From assembly GCA_039812465.1 (NCBI GenBank), contig JBDIAS010000004.1, positions 1 through 52,913 of the forward strand: a stretch of 52,913 nt of DNA, read 5' to 3'. How positions within the stretch are numbered: position 1 is the first letter of the stretch; each line of letters opens with the position of its first letter. Positions 1 to 6,300 of the stretch are shown here, piece after piece. The position numbers were made by a program, and so were the translations under genes. Below the pieces are notes generated by a model, which did not search any database, was not told the origin of the DNA, and saw only the letters and a program-made list of their open reading frames with translations. This DNA comes from Austwickia sp039812465. GTDB taxonomy: Bacteria; Actinomycetota; Actinomycetes; Actinomycetales; Dermatophilaceae.

Positions 1-2
1 GT

Positions 3-314
3 TCCGGTGCAGGCAGTGCGGTTCCGGGCGGCGAGGAGCCGCACCGCCTCGAGGTGGCCCTGTTGGACCGGTCCCGTCCACGGCGCACCTTCCGCCGCCT
101 CGATGCCCTGACGACCAGCGCCGACGCTGGCAGCGGCCCCGGCCACGCGCCCGCGACGTCCAACCCCGCCACCCAGCATCCCGGTCACGGAACGGCATCG
201 ACCCACCCGGACCACGGGGCCACCACCCACCTGGACCACGGGGCCACCACCCATCCGGGCCACGGGGCCACCACCCATCCGGGGCACGGGCCGGCGACGA
301 CGGCAGGGGGCTGA
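3..314 (+). CDS. prcA: Proteasome subunit alpha, C-terminal end (5' truncated by the window)
   Basis: The open frame enters from the window edge and ends at TGA 312-314. Its first residues, LEVALLDRSRPRRTFRRLDA, match the conserved C-terminal end of actinobacterial 20S proteasome alpha subunits (LEVAxLDRxRPRRxFRRI). It lies 2 bp before pafA, the normal gene order. The alpha ring gates the Pup-proteasome and docks the Mpa/ARC ATPase. Other PrcA proteins end shortly after this motif, but here a further ~70 residues follow, rich in Gly, Thr and His and built on an 8-residue period (GATTHPGH). The ATG at 54 is internal and is not a separate gene. Identity rests on the short conserved motif plus the context; the function of the tail is unknown. 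Confidence 0.85.
   Translation, partial: SGAGSAVPGGEEPHRLEVALLDRSRPRRTFRRLDALTTSADAGSGPGHAPATSNPATQHPGHGTASTHPDHGATTHLDHGATTHPGHGATTHPGHGPATTAGG
192..287 (+). repeat. 24-bp tandem repeat encoding the His-rich PrcA tail
   Basis: Three near-identical 24-bp units (216-239, 240-263, 264-287) follow a degenerate one (192-215). The period is a multiple of three, so each unit adds one in-frame GATTH(P/L)(G/D)H block. The last two units are almost identical in DNA, which suggests recent slippage or duplication. Confidence 0.9.
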
Positions 315-316
315 TC

Positions 317-1816
317 GTGGACCGTCGCATCATGGGCGTGGAGACCGAGTACGGCGTGCAGTGCACCGACGCCGGCCGCCGTACCCTCACCCCCGACGAG
401 GTCGCCCGGCACCTCTTCTACGACCTGGTGGCCACGCACTACAGCAGCAACGTCTTCCTGGCCAACGGCGGCCGTCTCTATCTGGACGTCGGCAACCACC
501 CCGAGTACGCGACCGCCGAGTGCGACGACCTCGCCGACGTGCTCGCCCAGGAACGCGCCGGCACCCGGATGATGAACGAGCTGGTGGTCCAGGCCCAGGC
601 CCGGATGGCCCGGGACGGGACCCCCGGGCAGGTCTACCTCCTCAAGAACAACGTGGACTCCGCGGGAGCCTCGTACGGATGCCACGAGAACTACCTGGTG
701 GACCGCGGCCTCGACCTGCGGGTGCTCGCAGGGGGTTTGGCGGCGTTCCTGGTCACCCGGCAGCTGGTCTGCGGCGCGGGACGGCTCGTACGGGAGCCGG
801 ACGGCTCCGCGAGGTATTGCCTGAGCCAACGCGCCGACCTAATGTGGGACGTCGCCTCCAGCGCGACGACCCGCAGCCGACCCATGATCAACACGCGCGA
901 CGAACCGCACGCGGACGCCACCCGGTTCCGGCGGCTCCACGTGATCGTCGGCGACTCGAACATGGCCGAGTCCGGGACGTTGCTGAAGGTGGGTGCGACC
1001 GACCTGATGCTGCGGGCGCTGGAGGCGGGCCGCCCCGCGTCGGCCGGCTTCCTCGCGTCGACCGGCGCGGCCGCCTCGACCGTCCTTCCCGCGTTGACCG
1101 GGACAACCGGGGCGGTGGGGACCGCAGGCTCCGGCCAGGACCACCCGGTCGCCCTCGCGCCCGCCAACCCCGCGCAGGCGATCCGCGCCATCAACCGGGA
1201 CCTGACCGGGCGAGCGCGCTACGAGACCGCGGACGGCCGCTCGCTGACCGCGCTAGAGGCACAGCGCGCCTGCCACGCGTTCGCGGCCGCGCACATCGCC
1301 GCGCACGGGTCGACGCGCGACTGGGACGACGTCGTCCTGAACCTGTGGGACGAGGTCTTGTCCGCCCTGGAAGACGACGCGGCGGACCGGGTGGCGGGCC
1401 ACGTGGACTGGATCGCCAAGCGCGCGGTGCTGGCGCGCGGCGCCCAGCGACACGGCCTCGACCTGGAGCGCGACGCCGCGGACCCGCGGCTGGCGTTCCT
1501 CGACCTGCTCTACCACGACATCGACCCGGAGCGCGGGCTGGCCTCGCGGCTAGAGTCGGCCGGGACACTGCGCCGGTGGACCACGCACGAGCAGGTGGAC
1601 CGGGCGATGACAGACCCGCCGGCGACAACCCGCGCCGCCCTGCGGTCCCGCTTCCTGATCGCGGCGCGTCAGCACCGCCGAGACCACCAGGCCGACTGGA
1701 CGCACCTGCGGGTCGATCCCTCGCAGTTCGGGCCGAGCGTGCTGCTCGACGACCCGTTCGCGGCCAGCGACCCCCGCGTCGACGAGCTGATCGCGCGCCT
1801 CGACGCGCGTCGCTGA
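317..1816 (+). CDS. pafA: Pup-protein ligase PafA
   Basis: PafA uses ATP to activate the C-terminal Glu of Pup and joins it to substrate lysines, marking proteins for the proteasome. The start MDRRIMGVETEYGVQ holds the conserved Glu9, and YLDVGNHPEYATAECD holds Asp57, the proposed catalytic base. MGVETEYGV rather than the MGTEVEYGI type of start separates it from the depupylase Dop. At 499 residues it is longer than typical PafA (~450). The extra length is an Ala/Thr/Gly-rich insertion at about residues 236-275, just before the conserved PAQAIRAINRDLTGR stretch. The GTG start is 2 bp after the prcA stop, so the two are probably translationally coupled. Confidence 0.95.
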   Translation: MDRRIMGVETEYGVQCTDAGRRTLTPDEVARHLFYDLVATHYSSNVFLANGGRLYLDVGNHPEYATAECDDLADVLAQERAGTRMMNELVVQAQARMARDGTPGQVYLLKNNVDSAGASYGCHENYLVDRGLDLRVLAGGLAAFLVTRQLVCGAGRLVREPDGSARYCLSQRADLMWDVASSATTRSRPMINTRDEPHADATRFRRLHVIVGDSNMAESGTLLKVGATDLMLRALEAGRPASAGFLASTGAAASTVLPALTGTTGAVGTAGSGQDHPVALAPANPAQAIRAINRDLTGRARYETADGRSLTALEAQRACHAFAAAHIAAHGSTRDWDDVVLNLWDEVLSALEDDAADRVAGHVDWIAKRAVLARGAQRHGLDLERDAADPRLAFLDLLYHDIDPERGLASRLESAGTLRRWTTHEQVDRAMTDPPATTRAALRSRFLIAARQHRRDHQADWTHLRVDPSQFGPSVLLDDPFAASDPRVDELIARLDARR

Positions 1817-1854
1817 CCCGGCGGTCGCTGCCGGGCCCGCCCGCGTCCGGCGGT

Positions 1855-1894
1855 TAGGCTGTCGCCGACATCACCTGTCCGACATCACCTGTCC
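1855..1894 (+). promoter_or_regulatory. Candidate -10 element and 14-bp direct repeat before the FKBP gene
   Basis: TAGGCT at 1855-1860 resembles the -10 hexamers used elsewhere in this window. It is followed by two exact copies of GACATCACCTGTCC (1867-1880 and 1881-1894) in what would be a roughly 60-nt 5' leader. No clear -35 is seen. Confidence 0.35.
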
Positions 1895-1927
1895 GGCATC
1901 GCTCCTCACACGCAAAGGTCGTCTCCC

Positions 1928-2905
1928 GTGCGCTCCCGAAGGCTTCGCCTGCTCGCTCTCGTCGTGCTCCCCGCCGTGCTGCTCACCGGCTGCGCAGACA
2001 GCGCGAACGAGGGCTCGAACGCCAGCGGCACCATGTCGGTCAGCAGCGACTTCGCCGGGATCACGGTGGATCCCGCGAGCGGCACCAGCGCCCCGACCCT
2101 CGAGCTGCCGACCAAGCCCTTCCGCACGCAGGACGGCCAGTTCCGGGTCATCACCCCCGGCACCGGCGCCGACATCCCCGCGGACGCCTCGCTCACGGTG
2201 GCCCACGCGATGTACGCCGGCACCGACGGCCGCCAGCTCGCCACCTCCTTCACCGAGCACGGCTCCACGCTGGCGCTCGGGGACGAGTCGACCCCGGAGA
2301 TGTTCACGAAGGCGTTCGAGGGTCAGAAGACGGGTGTGCGCGTCCTGGTCGGCGTACCCGCCCACCAGATGTACAACCAGGCCTCGCTGCCCGCGGGCCT
2401 GACCATGGACGACGCGCTCCTGTTCGTCATCGACGTCCGCGACGTGCGCAAGCGGCTGAACCAGGCCGAGGGCACCGCGGTCCCGCCCAAGGCCGGCTTG
2501 CCGACCGTCGAGGTTCCGCAGGACACCTCCCAGCCGGCGAAGATCACCGTGCCCAGCCCGACCCCGCTCAAGGAGACGGTCGCGCAGCCGCTGATCGTCG
2601 GCGCGGGCGCGAAGGTCACCAAGGGCCAGACAGTGCGGTTCACCTACACGGGCGCGACGTGGCGCGACCCGGCCACCCCGTTCGACTACTCCGGCAAATA
2701 CCCGAACCGCTACATGGAGTCCCCGATCGGGGTCGGCCAGCTCATCAAGGCGTGGGACGAGCACATCGTGGGGCAGCCCGTGGGCAGCCGGCTGCTGCTG
2801 GTGGTGCAACCCGCGGACGGGTACGGGTCCGCCGGGGGCGGCAACGGCCAGATCAAGGGCGACGACGTCCTGATCTTCGTCCTCGACATCCTCGACGCCT
2901 ACTGA
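1928..2905 (+). CDS. Lipoprotein FKBP-type peptidyl-prolyl isomerase
   Basis: A signal sequence with a lipobox (LLTGC, Cys22) predicts a membrane-anchored extracytoplasmic lipoprotein of 325 residues. The C-terminal ~105 residues form an FKBP domain (VRFTYTGATW, then IGVGQLIKAWDEHIVGQPVGSRLLLVVQP and DVLIFVLDIL). An upstream block at about residues 70-175 has the same layout (SLTVAHAMYAG, MFTKAFEGQKTGVRVLVGVPA, ALLFVIDV) and is probably a second, degenerate FKBP domain. It would help fold exported proteins. FKBP genes occur between pafA and pafBC in many actinobacteria. The GTG start is the one that yields the signal peptide. Confidence 0.9.
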   Translation: MRSRRLRLLALVVLPAVLLTGCADSANEGSNASGTMSVSSDFAGITVDPASGTSAPTLELPTKPFRTQDGQFRVITPGTGADIPADASLTVAHAMYAGTDGRQLATSFTEHGSTLALGDESTPEMFTKAFEGQKTGVRVLVGVPAHQMYNQASLPAGLTMDDALLFVIDVRDVRKRLNQAEGTAVPPKAGLPTVEVPQDTSQPAKITVPSPTPLKETVAQPLIVGAGAKVTKGQTVRFTYTGATWRDPATPFDYSGKYPNRYMESPIGVGQLIKAWDEHIVGQPVGSRLLLVVQPADGYGSAGGGNGQIKGDDVLIFVLDILDAY

Positions 2906-2915
2906 CGCGTCCCCC

Positions 2916-2921
2916 TAGTAC
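2916..2921 (+). promoter_or_regulatory. Candidate -10 element for pafBC
   Basis: TAGTAC lies in the 26-bp gap after the FKBP stop, 10 nt before the pafBC ATG, and would give a leader of only a few bases. No convincing -35 is seen, so this is weaker than the other short-leader promoters. Confidence 0.35.
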
Positions 2922-2931
2922 CGTCGCGAGC

Positions 2932-5094
2932 ATGAACGCCCAGCCGATGGTCGCCGCGAAGACCGAACGGCTGCTCAACCTGGTCATCGCGCTGCTCTAC
3001 ACACGACGACCGTTGACCCGCGCCCAGATTCGCACGGCGGTCGCCGCCTACGCGGACACCGGTAGCGACGAGGCGTTCGAGCGCATGTTCGAGCGGGACA
3101 AGGACGAGCTGCGCGAGCTGGGCATCCCGCTGCTGACCGTGCAGCTCGACACCCTCTTTGAGGACGAGCCCGCCTACACGATCGACCGCCGCGAGTACGC
3201 CCTACCGGAGGTCCGCTTCGCCCCCGACGAGATGGCCGTGCTCGGGCTGGCGAGCCGGGCGTGGGCCCACGCCTCGCTCGCCGGGCCCGCCGCGGAGGCG
3301 CTCCGCAAGCTCGCCGCGGACGGCGTGGAACGCGACTCCTCCTCGCTCATCGGGATCGAGACCTGGCTGCGCACGAGCGAGCCCGCGTTCGACGCGGTCA
3401 CGGCGGCGGTCATCGACCGGCGGCCGATCACGTTCACCTATCGCACTGCGGCATCGGGGGAGGTGCGCGCCCGTCATGTCCAGCCGTGGGGCTTGATCAA
3501 CCGGACGGGGCGGTGGTACCTGACCGGGTTCGACACCGACCGCGGCGCCCCGCGGGTGTTCCGGCTCGACCGGATCGACGGCGCGGTCCGCTCGGACGGA
3601 CGGCCGGGCTCGTACGACGTGCCCGAGGACCACGAGCCCCGCGCCCTGGTCGCCGCCCGCAGCCCCGAGGAGCCGGTCCGCACCGCCCGCCTCTGGGTCC
3701 GCGAGGGCGCAGGGCACGCGCTCCGACGCACGGCCCGCCCCGTCGACACCGGCGAGAGCCCCGGGCCGCCCCCCGGCTGGGAGGCCCTCGACGTCCCCCT
3801 CCAACACGTCCTGGGCCTCGCCGACGAGGTCGCGTCCTTCGGGCCCGACGTCCTCGCGATCGCCCCCGCGGAGCTGCGGGAGACGGTCGTCGCGCGGCTG
3901 CGCGGCGCCGCGGCTGCCCACCGTCCGGGCGGCGTGCCCCCGGCGACCCGTACGGAATCCGACGCCGAGCCGAACGAACCGTCCGGCTCGTCCACGGACC
4001 GACGCGCGAGGACCCGACGCGAGTCGACCGGCCGGTCCCGACGCCCCCGGGCGTCCCAGGAGTCCGCCACCGCGCGGCTCTCCCGCCTGCTCACGATGGT
4101 GCCCTGGCTGCTCAACCGGCAAGGGATCGACATCGAGGAGGCCGCGGCCGAGCTGGCCGTCTCGCGCGCCCAGCTGGAGTCCGACCTGGCGCTGCTGTTC
4201 CTGTGCGGGACCCCCGGCGGGATGCCCGACGACCTGATCGACGCGGACTGGGAGGAGGGGCGCATCTACCTGGGCAACGCCGAGGCCATCTCCCGACCGC
4301 TGCGCCTCGGGCGCGACGAGGCGCTGGCCCTGATGGTCGGGTTGCGCACCCTGGCGGCGATCCCCGGGCTCACCGAGCGGGACGCCCTGGACCGGACGCT
4401 GGCGAAGCTGGAGGCAGCGGCCTCGGCTGACGCGGCCGCCAGCGTCGACGCCGCCCGCCGCCGCATTCAGGTGGACATGGGTTCCGACGCCCGTGAGGCG
4501 ACGCTCGCCGCGCTGCGCGACGCGCTCGCCCGACGCCGCCGCGTGCACCTGCGCTACCTCGTGCCCGCCCGCGACGAGGCCACCGAGCGTGACGTGGACC
4601 CGATGCGGCTGACCAGCGTGGACGGCCGGTGGTACCTGGAGGGGTGGTGCCATCGCTCCGCCGACGTCCGGTTGTTCCGCCTGGACCGGATGGAGCGCGT
4701 GGACGTCCTGGAGGTGCCGGGGGAGCCCCCGCCGCAGGCCCGCCCCCGCAACCTCGACGAGGGCGTCTTCCAGGCCCGGCCCGACGACCTGACCGTCACC
4801 CTGGAGCTGGCCGAGTCCGCGAGCTGGGTCGCCGACTACTACCCGCACGTGCGCTACGACCCGCCGCTGTTGACCCTGCAGACCGCCGACACCTCGTGGC
4901 TGCGCCGTCTGTTGTGGCGCCTGGGCGGGTCCGCGCTGGCGCGGCAGCCCGCGTGGCTGGCCGAGGAGGTCGCCGCGGGGGCTGACGCTGCCCTGGATGC
5001 GTACGCGGCGTGGCCCCCGGATGAACACTCCGGCCCCCCGCCCGGCGAGAGCGGGAGCGCTCCGGGCGGCTCCCAGGCGCCGCACGTAGACTGA
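2932..5094 (+). CDS. pafBC: Fused WYL-domain DNA-damage regulator PafB-PafC
   Basis: This 720-residue protein contains two consecutive HTH-WYL modules. The first starts at AAKTERLLNLVIALLYTRRPLT and has a WYL core at VQPWGLINRTGRWYLTGFD. The second starts near residue 380 (ARLSRLLTMVPWLLNRQGIDIEEAA) and has a WYL core at RLTSVDGRWYLEGWC. A charged Arg/Ser-rich linker at about residues 337-378 joins them. In mycobacteria PafB and PafC are separate and together activate the LexA-independent DNA-damage response; natural fusions are known in some actinobacteria. The open frame extends upstream, but ATG 2932 directly precedes the conserved start of PafB and is preferred. Confidence 0.92.
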   Translation: MNAQPMVAAKTERLLNLVIALLYTRRPLTRAQIRTAVAAYADTGSDEAFERMFERDKDELRELGIPLLTVQLDTLFEDEPAYTIDRREYALPEVRFAPDEMAVLGLASRAWAHASLAGPAAEALRKLAADGVERDSSSLIGIETWLRTSEPAFDAVTAAVIDRRPITFTYRTAASGEVRARHVQPWGLINRTGRWYLTGFDTDRGAPRVFRLDRIDGAVRSDGRPGSYDVPEDHEPRALVAARSPEEPVRTARLWVREGAGHALRRTARPVDTGESPGPPPGWEALDVPLQHVLGLADEVASFGPDVLAIAPAELRETVVARLRGAAAAHRPGGVPPATRTESDAEPNEPSGSSTDRRARTRRESTGRSRRPRASQESATARLSRLLTMVPWLLNRQGIDIEEAAAELAVSRAQLESDLALLFLCGTPGGMPDDLIDADWEEGRIYLGNAEAISRPLRLGRDEALALMVGLRTLAAIPGLTERDALDRTLAKLEAAASADAAASVDAARRRIQVDMGSDAREATLAALRDALARRRRVHLRYLVPARDEATERDVDPMRLTSVDGRWYLEGWCHRSADVRLFRLDRMERVDVLEVPGEPPPQARPRNLDEGVFQARPDDLTVTLELAESASWVADYYPHVRYDPPLLTLQTADTSWLRRLLWRLGGSALARQPAWLAEEVAAGADAALDAYAAWPPDEHSGPPPGESGSAPGGSQAPHVD
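5087..5092 (+). promoter_or_regulatory. Candidate -10 element overlapping the pafBC stop, for tatA
   Basis: The last codons of pafBC read GTA GAC TGA, so TAGACT sits across the stop codon and could start a ~75-nt tatA leader. The same arrangement recurs at the end of lnt. Confidence 0.35.
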
Positions 5095-5174
5095 CGGCAC
5101 CCGCGCCGCCGCGCCGCCGACGCCGCACCGGGCACGAGCGCGCGACGACCACCTGAGGACCAAGGAGAAACCAG

Positions 5175-5441
5175 ATGGGTATCCGAGGCTTGTTCGAGGG
5201 CTGGCACCTCGTCGTCCTCATCGTCTTGGTGGTGGTGATCTTCGGGTGGAAGCGCCTGCCCGACGCCGCCCGCTCGCTCGGGCGCAGCATGCGCATCTTC
5301 AAGAGCGAGGTCGACGAGATGAAGACCGACCGCCACGACGGCGGCACGAACTCCGCCTCGGGGCGGGTGCTCGACCCCCAGGCGTTCCCGGACCAGGCCG
5401 GCGCCCAGACCCCGCAGAAGAGCCAAGGGGACCCTCGCTAG
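5175..5441 (+). CDS. tatA: Sec-independent protein translocase subunit TatA
   Basis: At 88 residues it has the standard TatA layout: a short periplasmic start, one membrane helix (about residues 11-25, LVVLIVLVVVIFGW), the hinge and amphipathic helix KRLPDAARSLGRSMRIFKSEV, and a polar tail. TatA polymers form the channel that lets folded proteins cross the membrane. A good ribosome site (AAGGAG, 5162-5167) lies 7 bp before the ATG. tatC follows 15 bp later, so the two form one operon. Confidence 0.96.
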   Translation: MGIRGLFEGWHLVVLIVLVVVIFGWKRLPDAARSLGRSMRIFKSEVDEMKTDRHDGGTNSASGRVLDPQAFPDQAGAQTPQKSQGDPR

Positions 5442-5456
5442 CCTGATCCGCCGCCG

Positions 5457-6284
5457 ATGCCCCGCCTTCGCCGCCGGCGCAAGCGCTCGCCCGACGGGCG
5501 CATGCCGCTGGTGGACCACCTCCGCGAACTCCGCAACCGCCTCCTGATCTGCGTCGCCACGATCTGCGCGACCGCCGTGATCGGCTGGTTGCAGTACCCC
5601 GCCCTCCTCACCCTGCTCAGCAATCCGCTCACCACGCTGGCGAACGAGCGCGGCTGGGGCGTGGTCAACCTCAACTTCTCCGGGGTCACCACCCCGTTCG
5701 CACTGCAGCTGCAGGTCGCGCTGTGGCTCGGGGTCATCCTCGCCACCCCGGTCTGGTTGTGGCAGATCTGGGCGTTCATCGTGCCCGGCCTCACCAAGCG
5801 CGAGAAGTGGCTCGCGAGGGTGTTCCTGTTCGCCGGCACCGTGCTGTTCTTCGCCGGCTGCGCGCTCGCCTACTTCGTGCTCCCCACGGCCATCCGGGTG
5901 CTCGTGGGTTTCACGCCCGAGGGCACCTACAACCTGGTCCCGGCGGGGGAGTACATCGCGTTCGTCACCCGTTTCATCTTCGCGTTCGGGGCGGCCTTCG
6001 TGGTCCCGGTGTTGCTGGTGCTGCTCAACGTGGCCCACGTGCTGCCCGCTCGGGTGATGTGGAAGGGCTGGCGCTTCGCGGTGATCCTCAACTTCGTCTT
6101 CGCGGCGATGATGACTCCGACCCCGGATGCCTGGACGATGATCGCGATGGCCGTCCCGATGTGCCTGCTCTACTTCGGCGCGGTCGGCGTCGCGGCGCTG
6201 ATCGACCGGCGGCGCGCCAAGGATCGCCCGGAGTGGGCGCAAGGGCTCGCCGACGATCAGGCCAGCCCGCTGGAGGGCACCTGA
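5457..6284 (+). CDS. tatC: Sec-independent protein translocase subunit TatC
   Basis: TatC is the polytopic Tat receptor that binds twin-arginine signal peptides. The cytoplasmic N-terminal motif MPLVDHLRELRNRLL is diagnostic, and about six membrane helices follow (for example IWAFIVPGLTKREKWLARVFLFAGTVLF shortened: IWAFIVPGL then VFLFAGTVLFFAG). Length is 275 residues, normal for the family. The chosen ATG adds a basic stretch (PRLRRRRKRSPDGR) before the conserved motif; the ATG 15 codons later is an alternative start. Confidence 0.96.
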   Translation: MPRLRRRRKRSPDGRMPLVDHLRELRNRLLICVATICATAVIGWLQYPALLTLLSNPLTTLANERGWGVVNLNFSGVTTPFALQLQVALWLGVILATPVWLWQIWAFIVPGLTKREKWLARVFLFAGTVLFFAGCALAYFVLPTAIRVLVGFTPEGTYNLVPAGEYIAFVTRFIFAFGAAFVVPVLLVLLNVAHVLPARVMWKGWRFAVILNFVFAAMMTPTPDAWTMIAMAVPMCLLYFGAVGVAALIDRRRAKDRPEWAQGLADDQASPLEGT

Positions 6285-6286
6285 CG

Positions 6287-6300
6287 TAGCCTGTCGGCAT
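6287..6300 (+). promoter_or_regulatory. Leaderless promoter of the helicase gene
   Basis: TAGCCT (6287-6292) is followed by six bases and then the ATG at 6299, which places the predicted transcription start on the A of the start codon. No ribosome site is present, in agreement with a leaderless mRNA. Confidence 0.6.

Noticed and set aside
54..314. Separate 86-residue protein starting at ATG 54
   Set aside because: The frame is open to the window edge and reads as the conserved PrcA C-terminus, so ATG 54 is internal.
3202..5163. 653-codon minus-strand frame opposite pafBC
   Set aside because: High-GC antisense shadow with no family features and no start signals; the plus strand encodes conserved PafBC.
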